From Microthrixaceae bacterium (lineage in GTDB: Bacteria > Actinomycetota > Acidimicrobiia > Acidimicrobiales > Iamiaceae), in the NCBI GenBank assembly GCA_016702505.1, contig JADJDU010000023.1:1-16770 (forward strand): a DNA stretch of 16,770 nt, given 5' to 3'. Below are positions 1 through 8,538 of the stretch, one piece after another. Under the pieces are notes generated by a model, which did not search any database, was not told the DNA's origin, and saw only the letters and a program-made list of their open reading frames with translations. Numbering within the stretch: position 1 is the stretch's first letter; every line of letters begins with the position of its first letter. The position numbers were made by a program, and so were the translations under genes.

Positions 1-159
1 GCTCGCAGCCACACAGGGCCAGGCCGGTCAAGGTCGTATCGGTGGCGTCGAACGACCAGCCCATCCGGTGCTCGATGGCGAGCACCTTGTCATCGACGCG
101 GCATACCCCGACGGGGGGGTCTCCACCCGGACCGATACCACGACACGACCAGCGCCATC
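1..159 (-). CDS. Minor tail protein, 3' part outside window (partial)
   Basis: An ATG at 159 overlaps the stop of the upstream tail gene as TGATG, an arrangement repeated between several genes here. The initial reading (MALVVSWYRSGW) is closed by stops soon after a run of seven G at 113-119. A different minus frame then stays open to the window edge and reads VDDKVLAIEHRMGWSFDATD followed by TLTGLALCGCE. One or two indels around the G run would join the two parts. The position directly after a tail gene that follows the tape measure region suggests a minor tail or baseplate-type protein. No family signature is visible in the short piece present, so the function is inferred from position only. 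The gene is cut by the left end of the window. Confidence 0.45.
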
Positions 160-607
160 AGACCACCTCCGTCATCTCACCCGTCGTCCCCAACCAGCGG
201 AAGGACATCTCCACGTAGCCGTAAGGCAACGACGACAGCCCGTCATCGGACGTGCCCATCGGACGGCCCACGATCTCGCGGTGGCCAATCCCCGGCAGCC
301 TCAACCACAACGACCCGGGCCTGTAGCCATCGCATCAAACTCGGCCGCCAACGCCACCCACCAGTCACCCGCCGCTCATCATCACCCGGCGTCCAACCCT
401 CCACGTCGAGACTGATATCCAACAGGGCAGCAACATCACGACGCCAGCCACCCCGCCGACATCGAGCGTTGCGCCGTCTGAGACGACACCCGACGGGCCA
501 AGCCCATTTACCTTCACCAACGACCCTCTCAGGGTTCGCCTGTGCCGTCACCGCACACCAGCAGACCCAACCCCGAACTGGTACACGCCTGTCAGTGGAG
601 ACGCCAT
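158..607 (-). CDS. Minor tail protein, frameshifted
   Basis: Start ATG at 607 is preceded by a GAGGGTGAAG ribosome site and overlaps an upstream stop (TGATG). The start reads MASPLTGVYQFG. Later segments in shifted frames read LVKVNGLGPSGVVSDGATLD, then DVAALLDISLDVEGWTPGDD, then WVALAAEFDAMATGPGRCG, then LPGIGHREIVGRPMGTSDDG, and finally YGYVEMSFRWLGTTGEMTEV before TGA at 158. Joined, they make about 150 residues. At least four single-base frame changes are needed. I recognise the general style of a siphovirus minor tail protein downstream of the tape measure, but no catalytic or binding motif is visible. It is shorter than a classical distal tail protein, so that name is not used. Confidence 0.55.
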
Positions 608-893
608 CAGTGAGACTTCACCCTCAACAAACGGTCAAACTCCGGACCCGATCAGATCGACTGTCACCACGGGGTAGCCGCCTCATTCACCGTCCGTTCA
701 GGGTCCGCGGTCCGGCCGCCAACTTCGCTTGGCCGCGCGCCGGTCACGCCCGTTGAACCGCCTTTGCTTGCGCTTATCTACCGCCACTGCTCAGGCGTGG
801 TGACACACGACCCGACCCGCCAGGATCTAGCCGCGAATCTCCGGGCGCATTCTCGCCCACCGGATACACCCGGCCGCGCTCCGACACGGCCAC
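607..893 (-). CDS. Unrecognised small tail-module gene, frameshifted
   Basis: This is the stretch between the proposed end of the tape measure gene and the next minor tail gene. A GTG at 893 opens a frame reading VAVSERGRVYPVGENAPGDS. After a frame change it continues as DKRKQRRFNGRDRRAAK, and after another as a segment ending GPEFDRLLRVKSH with a stop overlapping the next ATG. The amino-acid composition looks coding (basic, little low complexity), but no family is recognised and the exact joins cannot be decided from one sequence. It could instead be the true C-terminus of the tape measure protein if the stop at 897 is an artefact. Confidence 0.35.
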
Positions 894-896
894 CGA

Positions 897-3703
897 TCAC
901 TGACCACCACGGTTCGCCTCATCAGTCCCAGACAGGGCGATCTCCATCGCCCGGTTGATCGCGTCCACCGCCTGGAGGCGGGTCTGAAGACTCGATCGTC
1001 CACGGGCGGGCCGTCAGAGAGTTGAGCTGCTCAGCCATCTCAGAGTCGCTGACGCACCGGCGACCCCGGCTCCATCTGCCCCCGCCAACTCCAGGAGCTT
1101 GACGATCTGGCCATCTAGAGCGCCCTTAGTTCGCTAGCGCAGCGTCCAGCTCGGCCTGCGCGCTATCGCCTGCGCCACAAGCGCATCGGTGACCTTGCGC
1201 TCGGCCTCCTCGACCGCCGCCCTCGCCTCGACCACAGCACCCTGCTGATCCACGACCCGCTGCTGAGCCGCTGCCACCTGGTCCTGAGCGTCACGGACCC
1301 GACCCCCGCCTCCGCTACACGGTCGTTCGCCTCCACGACCCGCTGCTGAGCCTCCACGACCCGCTGGGCCAGAGCCTCCTGCACCTCGACCACACGGGCC
1401 TTAGCCGCGACCAGCGCCTCCTCAGCGGTGCGCTCAGCATCAGCAGCCGCGGCGATCGCATCCTTGGCCGCGGTGACCTCCTCGGACTGCTCAATCCCAC
1501 GGGCCTGAGCCTCCGCCAACTCCCCGGCCGCGTCACCGTTCCGCTCCTGCGCCTCACCCAGACGGATCTCCAGCCCGCTCTACACGGATCTGAAGCCGCT
1601 CACGTTCCTCCGCCCACTCTTTGCGGGCCTCAGCGTTGCGCCGCTCCCGCTCCACCGCAGCCTCGGCGGACTCACCAGGCTTTGCCTCGTCAATGTCAGG
1701 ACCCGCGGCCAGAGCCTCACGGGCGTCTCGCAGGTCGAGGACGCCTCTTTCTCATCGAGGACCCGACCGGGCAGAGGTGGCCAGATCCTCCAGGACCTCA
1801 GCGGCGCGCTCACGGGCCTCGGTCAAATCCTCCTGAGCGGCCTTTGCTTGTCGCGCTGCGCCGATGCAAGATCCTTCTCAGCGTCAACGACCCCCCTCGT
1901 GGGCGTCCTCCAGCTCCTTGGTCCCAAACTGAAGATCACGCTGGGCGTCCGCTAGGTCCTCAGCGGCCGCTACCGCCCCTGTCGTGCGTCAGCCAAACCT
2001 CTCAGCATCAGCGACACCACGGGCGGCGTCAGCCACCCCCTTACGGGCCTCGGTCACGCCACGCTCAGCGTCAGCCACCCGATCCTGAGCGTCAGCCACC
2101 CCAGCCCGAGCAGACTCCACGCCCTCCTCGGCGGACCGCAGACCATCGACGGCGGACCGTGCAGCGTCAGCCGCTGCCTCCTCTGCCGCCAGATCACGGG
2201 CCAACGCAGCCGAAGCCTCAGCGGCCCCGCACCCGGAGGACTGGTAGTCCTCTAATGCAATCCGTCAGCTTGTCCACCGACATGATCGTCGGGTCGACAC
2301 CAGTCGCCGCCAGCGCCTTCTCAGCGTCCGCCACCGACATACCAGACCGCTTAGCGGCCTCCTCTATCCGATCGGCGGCATCCTCGTACGCCTTGGCCCG
2401 ACCCTTAGCCGCCTTCTTCGCCTCGGCCGTCTCGCGGTCAGCGTCGATGTCGAACAGGTCGCCAGGGTCAGGCAGGCCAGCGAACGACCCCCAGCCTCCT
2501 TGATCGCATCACCCCACGCCCTGGTCTCAGCGGCCGTCTGGCGCAGGCCCGCAACCGTGCGACCGTTCGGCCTGATCGAACTGGTCAGCCCACTGATTCG
2601 CCGCACCGCGCCAGCAGCACCCCACTGATTCCACGCAGCAGCATCAGCCACCAGCGCACCAGCCAGCGCACCAGCGGCGACACCAGCGCCCGTCATCTTC
2701 TGCGCCGTCGTCGCCGTCTCCGACCCGTACGCACGGACAGCACCAACACCAGACCGCAACAGGCCGACACCCTCAGCGACCTTCGGCCCCAACAACCCGA
2801 GACCCACCACCAGCCCCTATGCCGACCACCCCGGTCTGCATCGGAGCAGGCAGCGCACCAAACGCACTCGCCAGACCCGCTATCCCCTTAGCGGCCGTAG
2901 CGGCAGCAGGCACCAGCGACGTGCCAATGGAAGCCGCACTTGTTCTCTAGCTCGGCCTTCGCCCTCTTGGACGACATCGCCAACCCGTCAGCCTCCCGAG
3001 CCGCCGCCCCCGACGCCTTACCCGCGCCGGCCAGCATCAGCGAATAGGTCGCCAACGCCTTCTCCTGGGCGGTCAACTCACGGGCCGACGACTTGCCCGT
3101 CTCGGCCAACGCCTGCTGCTCCACTGCCGCCGCGTTGATCGTCGGAACAAACTTCTGCAAGGCGTCGTACTCGCCCCGGAACGCAGCCGTCTGCGCCTCG
3201 ATCACGTCCACCGGATTCGCGTTGTGGAAGGCCGCGAAGTCACCAGCAAGGGTGATCATCGACTTAGACATCTGCGCCGACTTGGCGGCCCCGACGCCCA
3301 TCTGGGTGAACAGGTTTCCCGAAGGTGGATGCGGACTCCAGCGCCTCACGCTTCGACAGGGCGAGCGCCTCGGTCGCGCCCTCAGCAAACTGATTGATGA
3401 TCCCCACCGACTCCCCTGAATACGGCGTTCGTTTTGGCTTGCGCCTCCGCCAGCTCGCCAGCGGCTTTGGTCGACGCACCCAACACCGCCACCGTGCCGC
3501 CCAACACGATCCCACCCGCAACCTGACGGGCGTTGCTCAGTTTCGCCGCGTAATCATCGGCCGACTTACCGAGGCTTGTCGCTCTCTTGGCGGTCTTGTC
3601 CACCGCTTTGTCGACCGCCGACAACTCCTTCTGGACGCGCTTCAGCGCCGCCAGCGTCTGCTGGTCCCTCGTCGTTATGTCGATCGTGAGCGCGCCCAGT
3701 CAT
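897..3703 (-). CDS. Tape measure protein, frameshifted
   Basis: This is the scaffold that sets siphovirus tail length and sits in the tail lumen. The start ATG at 3703 has an AGAGGT ribosome site. After an indel in the first codons it reads ALTIDITTRDQQTLAALKRV and continues as a helical, Ala-rich protein. Clear segments include DDYAAKLSNARQVAGGIVLG, QMGVGAAKSAQMSKSMITLA, GEYDALQKFVPTINAAAVEQ and EQQALAETGKSSARELTAQE. A hydrophobic stretch follows (about 2500-2900), and then a long coiled coil (about 1163-2230) made of seven-residue-like repeats such as VVEAQQRVVEANDRVAEA. The end is read as AINRAMEIALSGTDEANRGG before TGA at 897. About 935 residues would predict a tail near 140 nm by the usual 1.5 Å per residue rule. 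It is the longest gene in the window and lies directly after the chaperone, as expected. At least eight frame changes interrupt it; one true reading frame is inferred. Confidence 0.85.
1163..2230 (-). repeat. Degenerate 21-bp coding repeats for the tape measure coiled coil
   Basis: Short direct repeats recur at multiples of 21 bp, corresponding to seven residues. Examples on the plus strand are CCTCCACGACCCGCTG at 1330-1345 and 1351-1366, and AGCGTCAGCCACCC at 2067-2080 and 2088-2101. On the coding strand they give Ala/Val/Glu/Arg-rich heptads (for example VADAERGVTEARKGVADAAR). Repeats of this kind can expand or contract by slippage, which would change predicted tail length in seven-residue steps. 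Confidence 0.7.
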
Positions 3704-3998
3704 GGCTCTGACCTCTACGGCCTCGGCGGACTCAACCTGCTCGGCGGGGAACAAGGTCAACGACGACGCCACTAGAGCGAACGTCGCCAACGGGTCAGCC
3801 GACTGACGGACCCACAACCAGTGGACCACCGCCAGATCAGCGAGTAGACTCGCCCTCGCCCCGCTCCAAGATCCCCAACACCGCAAGATCGAGGTCCTGC
3901 CCCGTCTCCATGCGGAACTGCATCGCATCCAGCCCCGTGACCTTCGCCAGGTCCACGACCTGCTCGGACCCGTCGACCGTAACCGTGATCTGACTCAC
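3700..3998 (-). CDS. Tail assembly chaperone, frameshifted
   Basis: The GTG start at 3998 overlaps the stop of the upstream gene (GTGA) and has a G-rich site upstream. The N-terminal part reads VSQITVTVDGSEQVVDLAKV, then GLDAMQFRMETGQDLDLAVL, to about 3850. After a frame change the protein continues as LLADLAVVHWLWVRQSADPL and ATFALVASSLTLFPAEQVES, ending beside the tape measure ATG. Together this is about 98 residues. The small acidic alpha-helical composition, the DLDxAVLG-type segment, and the location between the major tail protein and the tape measure gene match the siphovirus G-type chaperone that holds the tape measure protein during tail assembly. The frame change is +1, unlike the common programmed -1 G/GT slip, and I see no slippery heptamer, so it is more likely an indel. 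The exact 3' end is uncertain because the second frame runs into the tape measure frame. Confidence 0.6.
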
Positions 3999-4481
3999 TC
4001 CGAACCCCCAGGGAAAGCCGCCTTCAAGGCGGACTCGTAACCGGCCGCATACAGGGCCTCGACCTCATCAACATGGGCAGCGATCGCATCGTTGATCGCA
4101 TGCGGCCCCTGACCGGCCACGCCAGCCGTCCACGAGTTCCCCCGCCCACGGCGGGGCCTGCCGTGCGGAGAATCACGGTACCGCTCAGCCGCATACCAGC
4201 CGGTCCGGCGAGACATGCCCCAGAAGGCAGCCTTGGCATAACCAGGGCCACCAGAGATCGCCAGACGGGCCGTCGACTGAGTGCCCCGGGCTTGATCGCA
4301 CCGGCGGCCGGACCTGCTGGCGGGTGCCAGAGCGGGCAGCAGACCGCGCCCACTCCGACACCTCCTCAGCAACCCTCTTATTCGCCTTGCGCTGCTCCCG
4401 GCCCACCCCTGAGACGACGCCTTCAAGCCGGCGATCAACTCGGCCAAGGCCATCGGCCTCCATGTACAGCAGCGCCGACAC
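3995..4481 (-). CDS. Unrecognised tail-module protein, frameshifted
   Basis: The GTG start at 4481 lies four bases after the major tail protein stop. The N-terminal part (MSALLYMEADGLGRVDRRLE then a charged helical region with QRKANKRVAEEVSEWARSAA) shifts frame near 4300. It then reads TARLAISGGPGYAKAAFWGM, SRRTGWYAAERYRDSPHGRP and HVDEVEALYAAGYESALKAA, ending FPGGSE with TGA at 3995. The total is about 162 residues. An amphipathic helical start followed by a Gly/aromatic-rich core recalls HK97 gp10-like neck or tail proteins, but its place after, not before, the major tail protein argues against a simple gp10 call. I do not assign a function. Confidence 0.6.
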
Positions 4482-4484
4482 GGC

Positions 4485-5464
4485 TCAGTAGGCGGTGTCG
4501 GTGGTCTGGTACTCCAACGTCCACGCCGGATCGGTGCCGTTATCCAGCACACGGAACGGCAACGGCTGCTCGGGCGTCACATCGAGGGCCAACCTTCGGG
4601 GACGACCCGGTGAGCTGGATCAGCGGGAACGTCGCCCGAAACAGGAAGTCGAACCCAGTCTCGATCTCGGGACCGGTGAAGGTGATGATCAGATCTTCGA
4701 GCTCGGTCCCGGCCAGCCACGCGTCCTGCCAAGAATCGTCCTCGTAGTCGAGCGACAGAGTGCCGGTCGGTTCCACACGGGTATTCAGCACCGGCTTCTC
4801 GCGGCCACCCGCACAGATCCGCCACCGCTCCATGTCGAGCCCGGTCGGGATCGTGGAAGTCAGCAGACCGCAGGCACTCAGAGTTGCCGTCGATCGACAC
4901 CACACAGTCGATGTCACGGTAGACATGCGACGAAGTGGGGTAAGACGGGGTGACCGACGCCGCCGCAGTGTCGAGCGTCTTGTAGGCGAACGTCGACTTG
5001 AGGACCGGCAGGCCCTTCGCCGTCAGGGCGAGGTTCAGCGACTCGGCCATGCACCCGAGGTAGTCGTGATGGTTCACCGTGCCGCCCACATCAGCGCGTC
5101 CGGCGTGGACGGTGAAGGACTTGGTGGGGCCGGTCGTGGTCGGCGTGAACGTGTGCAACCGGGTCAGAGTCGCGCCGCCCGGCGTGGTGGTCGCCACCGT
5201 CGACGCCACCGAAGCGAACACCAGCCCCAACGACTTCGCCATCAGGTCCAGGGTCAGCACATGCTGACCACCACGGGGCACAGCCACAGAGCGGCCCGTC
5301 GGGGTGGCCACCGTCGCCGGGCGCATCCCCCTGGACTGAAGAAACTCGACGTTCGGGGTAGCGTCATCGGTCTGGTTCTCGACGCCGCGGGTCAAAGTGG
5401 TGGCCTTGGTCCCCCACTCCACGGTCTCCTCGCCGATCGTCCAGAAGTTGTCTTGGATGCCCAT
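4485..5464 (-). CDS. Major tail protein, frameshifted
   Basis: The tail tube subunit. Start ATG at 5464 follows the upstream stop by a few bases, with GGAGGG about ten bases upstream. The N-terminus reads MGIQDNFWTIGEETVEWGTK and continues in one frame for about 200 residues (for example PRGGQHVLTLDLMAKSLGLV and KSTFAYKTLDTAAASVTPSY). A frame change near 4870 leads to LLTSTIPTGLDMERWRICAG and SLDYEDDSWQDAWLAGTELE with FTGPEIETGFDFLFRATFPL. A second change near 4600 leads to LALDVTPEQPLPFRVLDNGT and the end WTLEYQTTDTAY before TGA at 4485. The total is about 326 residues, a usual size. The beta-rich composition, the early position ahead of chaperone and tape measure genes, and the style of the N-terminus fit actinophage tube proteins. 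Confidence 0.8.
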
Positions 5465-5469
5465 ATCTA

Positions 5470-5715
5470 TCAGCCCTCCAGGCCGGTCGGGTCGGAGTCA
5501 CCAGCGGGCGCTAGCGACGGATCATCGGCCTTGCTGGCCGACTTCTTGGCCGAGGGCTTCTCGGCCTTCTCGGGCTCGACGGGCTCGAACGACCCACCAA
5601 GAGACGCCACAAGCGCCTCGTCCAGGTCGAGCACGTCCCCCGGATCAGGGGCGAACGGCGGCACGCCCACGGGCGCGAAGACATAGCCGGCATCGCCGGT
5701 GTAACGGACCTTCAT
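5470..5715 (-). CDS. Small tail-module protein (81 aa)
   Basis: An intact 81-residue gene starting at ATG 5715 with a strong GAGAGGAG ribosome site. The product begins MKVRYTGDAGYVFAPVGVPP and has an acidic central helix (DPGDVLDLDEALVASLGG) and a charged Lys/Glu/Ala-rich tail. Similar short proteins starting with M-K-V-R-Y are common between connector and major tail genes of actinobacteriophages. Their role is not established. It lies 15 bases after the tail terminator gene and six bases before the major tail protein, so it is surely in the same operon. Confidence 0.75.
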   Translation of the reverse strand: MKVRYTGDAGYVFAPVGVPPFAPDPGDVLDLDEALVASLGGSFEPVEPEKAEKPSAKKSASKADDPSLAPAGDSDPTGLEG

Positions 5716-5729
5716 TGAAGGCTCCTCTC

Positions 5730-6178
5730 TCAGTTGAGACGGGCGGTCACGTCGACCACCACACGCGCCGTCCCGATCGGACCCTCAGGGGTCTGACCGC
5801 ACGACATCGACTTCTCCGCCACCCACCCGGAACAGCACCCGTCCATATCCGATAGGGGCCGGTTCATCGGCCAGAACGTCCTGGATCGCCGCCACGACGG
5901 CCGACGTGCGGCACATCGTTGAATCCAGATCACCCCCGCCCTGTTATGACCACGATCAGCGGCAGCCGGAACGACTCATCGCGCACCTGTCGCCCCGACT
6001 TCATCACCGGCCGGTCCTCGGTGGACGACAGTTCATCCACGAACACCATTTCAGGTTTGCGGTGCAGATCCCCCGGCCAACCGGAATGGACATCCACGCT
6101 GCCAATCAGCGACGGATGGACCCGCAACAGCGACACCAGCCGCTCCACGGCAGACCACCACACCGTCGTCTCCGCCAT
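5730..6178 (-). CDS. Tail terminator-like protein, frameshifted
   Basis: Start ATG at 6178 overlaps the previous gene's stop (TGATG). It reads MAETTVWWSAVERLVSLLRV, then VDVHSGWPGDLHRKPEMVFV and DESFRLPLIVVITGRG. A frame change near 5935 continues it as SAVVAAIQDVLADEPAPIGY, and a second near 5830 gives the end PEGPIGTARVVVDVTARLN before TGA at 5730. The total is about 149 residues. The GWPGD segment after a helix, the central strand FRLPLIVVI, the second helix and the final strand pattern fit the tail terminator family, which caps the tail tube and joins it to the head. The position just before the small 81-aa gene and major tail protein is as expected. Confidence 0.65.
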
Positions 6179-6735
6179 CACGCCACCCGGCAGCCAATAC
6201 CGGGCACGCACCCCAACCAGCAGCCGGTCAACCTCCAAGAACCCAGTGGGGCGACCAGCAGACCAGTCCGGGGTCGAATACCTCGTAGTGCCGCCGTCGA
6301 AGCTCTGAGCCAACACGTCCCGAGACGTACCGGACCCCGACGCCGCCACGACACGCCCGACGTACTCGGCGCTGCGCGTAGCACCTCCTCAGGCGGGGCA
6401 TCCAGACCGACCTGGACCGACACCGTGACCACCCCAGGCCCAACGGCCACCGACGGATACACCACCGACCCCGAGAACTTGTGGGTGCCAGACACCGCCA
6501 CCCCGTCGACCGCCACCGACGTAACGGACCTCACCGGCCCATCCACCGCCAACGACACCACGGGGGACGGAACGTTGACCCGCACCACCGAGGCCCGAGG
6601 CACCATCGGCACCCCGACGAACCGCTCCGCCAACGCCTCGAACTCCGACACCAGCCGGTCGATCTCGGCGTCAGCAACACCGGACAGCAACGCCATCCGA
6701 CGCTCACGGGCCTCAGCAGCGGTCAGGTACGCCAC
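6178..6735 (-). CDS. Head-tail connector protein, frameshifted
   Basis: Start ATG at 6735 follows the previous stop directly. The N-terminus MAYLTAAEARERRMALLSGV is followed by a helical pair with DRLVSEFEALAERFVGVPMV and then strands (VVSLAVDGPVRSVTSVAVDG). Near 6380 the frame changes to one reading VVAASGSGTSRDVLAQSFDG and DVLAQSFDGGTTRYSTPDWS, ending ARYWLPGG. A stop TGA at 6180-6178 overlaps the next ATG, but reaching it needs one more base change; as written, the second frame runs into the tail terminator gene. The alpha-helical start with EAEARERR-like residues, the size of about 185 residues and the location fit the gp6-like adaptor family that binds below the portal. Confidence 0.7.
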   Translation of the reverse strand: MAYLTAAEARERRMALLSGVADAEIDRLVSEFEALAERFVGVPMVPRASVVRVNVPSPVVSLAVDGPVRSVTSVAVDGVAVSGTHKFSGSVVYPSVAVGPGVVTVSVQVGLDAPPEEVLRAAPSTSGVSWRRRGPVRLGTCWLRASTAALRGIRPRTGLLVAPLGSWRLTGCWLGCVPGIGCRVA

Positions 6736-6737
6736 GC

Positions 6738-6947
6738 TCAGCCCCTACGGGTCCGCTTCACGGGCGCAGCCTCGACGGCCTGCTCCACCTCTGGGGCATC
6801 CGCAGCGGTCTCACGGGAGCCGACAACCCCGGCACGCACACCGAACCGGGCTAGCTCCGCATCCACCTCGGCCACGCGGCCAGACAGCCCACGCAGCACA
6901 TAGCCGTCACGCTCCACCAGCAGGGCCGCAACATACGAATCAGACAC
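6738..6947 (-). CDS. Small head-module protein (69 aa)
   Basis: The GTG start at 6947 is chosen because GGAGGTG lies just upstream and the more distal start would read through a G-rich hairpin. The 69-residue product begins VSDSYVAALLVERDGYVLRG and continues with a short helical segment (LSGRVAEVDAELARFG). It ends in a low-complexity tail with KRTRRG. Short proteins with YVAALLxERxGY followed by RVxxVDxxL are frequent directly after the capsid gene in actinobacteriophages; no role is established. It stands two bases before the connector gene. Confidence 0.7.
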   Translation of the reverse strand: MSDSYVAALLVERDGYVLRGLSGRVAEVDAELARFGVRAGVVGSRETAADAPEVEQAVEAAPVKRTRRG

Positions 6948-6981
6948 AACACACCTCCAACGGAGCGAACATGGGGGAGGT

Positions 6982-7022
6982 GTGGGCCTGGGGGGAGGCA
7001 TCAGCCACCAACCCAGGCCCAC
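6982..7022 (-). terminator. Hairpin between capsid gene and connector genes
   Basis: A perfect 11-bp inverted repeat (GTGGGCCTGGG at 6982-6992 and CCCAGGCCCAC at 7012-7022) with a 19-base loop lies 11 bases after the capsid stop codon. There is no U tract on the transcribed strand, so it is not a classical intrinsic terminator. It could act as an attenuator or 3' stabiliser that keeps capsid mRNA more abundant than downstream messages. Confidence 0.55.
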
Positions 7023-7032
7023 GCCAACCGAC

Positions 7033-8381
7033 CTAGAAGGTCGGCGTAACCAGGCCAGTGCCACCGACAGTGGCGATGGCCTTCGGGTAACGCCCGGCCG
7101 TGGTGGCCGAGTAGCCGTAAGCAACGAGCTTCACGGTCAGGTTGCCGCCGTTGGTCTGCTCGAAACGCAGCTCACGGGGGGCACCGTCGCCGTCCTCCCA
7201 CAGGAGGATGTCGTCAGCCTTCGCCACGATCACCAGGTCCTCATTGGTGCCGGCACCGAGGTTGGTGGCCATGTTGGCGTCGGTGACGACGGGCAGACCG
7301 AACAGCGACCCGACGACCTGCCCGTACTCGGCAGCAACACCCACACCAACAGCGTTGGATGGTGCGTTCAGGCCGATCAGGGGACGGTTGGTAGAGTCGA
7401 CCGCAGCGGTCAGCCAGCCCCAGCGACGGGGGTGCATGAAGATCGCGGTGGCGGGCATGAACCGGTTCGAGTTCACCCGCTGCACAGCGTCAGCGAGCTT
7501 CCGGGAAGAACTCGGCCACAGTGGGGGGACGCGTCGGTGTAGGTCACGGCCTCGATCCCGGCAGTGCCGGTGATGGCGGTGTACACCGAAGTGTCCAGCA
7601 CGGTCGCATAGTGCGAAGCGAGATCACCGAACACCACCAGGTCGATGCCGACCCCACGCTCCAACGCCTGACGGGAAACGTCCTGCTGACCGGCGATGGT
7701 CTGCAACGAGACAGCCAAAGTCGTCTCATCGAAGTTGGTTTCCGACACGGCGTCGTTCTCGGCCGCCTGGACGGCGGTGGTGGTGCCGGTGGTGCCAAGC
7801 GGGATGTTGAAGGTCATCCCACCAGCAGGCAGCGGGAGCCGACGTACCGAGTTGGCGATCGGGCGGCCAGCCCGAGCGATCGGAGCGAACATGTCCACCA
7901 GGTACTGAGGTGGCACCAGCGCACCGAACGCACCGGTGCCGACATCGCGGGTCTCCAGCGCCATCCGCTGATGACGCTCCAGCCGCTCCCGGGCCTGCCA
8001 GTCGCCACCGAACTCGGAGCGGTAGGCATCCTGAAGGAACGAGTGCTCACCACCGTCGCGGTACACGACAGGCTCAGCGCCGACACGGATCTCGGGGGAC
8101 CCGTTGGGGGCAGGGAAGCGGGCAGCCACAGCGTCAGCAGCAGCACGGGCCTCTTCGAGCGCAACGAGCTCGGCCTCACGCTCCTGAAGCTGGGCGAGAT
8201 CGGCATCAGCGGCAGCGACGGCGGAACGGGCCTCGTTGAACTGTGCGGTCTCGGCATCGCTGAGTGCTGAATCGTCTCGGGCCTCGGCCGCAGCGATCAC
8301 CGAATCGATGACGGCCATGTGGCCGGCGCGAGTGTCGAGGCACTCACGGATAGAAGCTCGGATCTGTTCGAGCAGGGTCAT
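7033..8381 (-). CDS. Major capsid protein, HK97 fold, frameshifted
   Basis: Start ATG at 8381 has a GGAGGT ribosome site eight bases upstream. Residues 1 to about 100 are a charged coiled-coil scaffold (delta) domain (MTLLEQIRASIRECLDTRAG to LEEARAAADAVAARFP) that the prohead protease should remove. The mature part follows with FLQDAYRSEFGGDWQARERL, ALVPPQYLVDMFAPIARAGR, LPLPAGGMTFNIPLGTTGTT and SLQTIAGQQDVSRQALERG, typical of HK97-type subunits. Two single-base changes, one at the six-G run 7523-7528 and one near 7501-7510, shift the frame. The protein resumes as ALQRVNSNRFMPATAIFMHP with PVVTDANMATNLGAGTNEDL and LLWEDGDGAPRELRFEQTNG, ending TGLVTPTF. The total is about 449 residues, normal for the family. 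Confidence 0.93.
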
Positions 8382-8445
8382 GACAGGACCTCCATGGGTC
8401 ACGTTGGTTGGCACCCGTGCCGGGCGGCGCGGGTGAGTCGTGGCT

Positions 8446-8474
8446 CAGGTGGACCGCAGGTGGACCGCAGGTGG
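8446..8474. repeat. 11-bp tandem repeat, 2.6 copies
   Basis: CAGGTGGACCG at 8446-8456 is repeated exactly at 8457-8467, and the first seven bases recur at 8468-8474. It lies in the non-coding gap between the protease and capsid genes. Confidence 0.8.
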
Positions 8475-8491
8475 TGCCCCCTAGAGGGGTC

Positions 8492-8526
8492 CGGCGTGCG
8501 GTTCGGCGTGCAGCCCGGCGTGGGCC
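8492..8526. repeat. 12-bp tandem repeat, three degenerate copies
   Basis: Three adjacent units begin CGGCGTG: CGGCGTGCGGTT at 8492-8503, CGGCGTGCAGCC at 8504-8515, and CGGCGTGGGCC from 8516. The last unit also forms part of the hairpin at 8514-8529. Confidence 0.7.
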
Positions 8527-8538
8527 GGGAGTGGCTGC

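Larger units (their letters stand above)
8382..8538 (-). promoter_or_regulatory. Repeat-rich leader upstream of the capsid gene
   Basis: This 157-bp non-coding gap is the largest inside the structural gene block. It carries two sets of tandem repeats (listed separately) and a perfect hairpin, CCCGGC at 8514-8519 with GCCGGG at 8524-8529. The ribosome site GGAGGT for the capsid gene lies at its downstream end. A leader with this much secondary structure before the most highly expressed gene may affect translation or mRNA processing. I see no convincing -10/-35 pair in it. Confidence 0.45.

Noticed and set aside
3700..3998. Programmed ribosomal frameshift in the tail chaperone region
   Set aside because: The frame change is +1 rather than the usual -1, no slippery heptamer is visible, and indel-like changes are present in nearly every neighbouring gene.
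5730..6735. Connector fused to tail terminator
   Set aside because: As written the second connector frame enters the terminator gene, but the TGATG stop/start overlap seen at other junctions is present here, and one extra G would restore it.
5906..7036. Long plus-strand open frame of 376 residues, and similar ones at 4760-5686, 1682-2503 and 12619-13371
   Set aside because: They lie opposite recognisable minus-strand phage genes, are dominated by Arg, Pro, His, Thr and Ser as expected for antisense reading of GC-rich genes, and have no recognisable domains.
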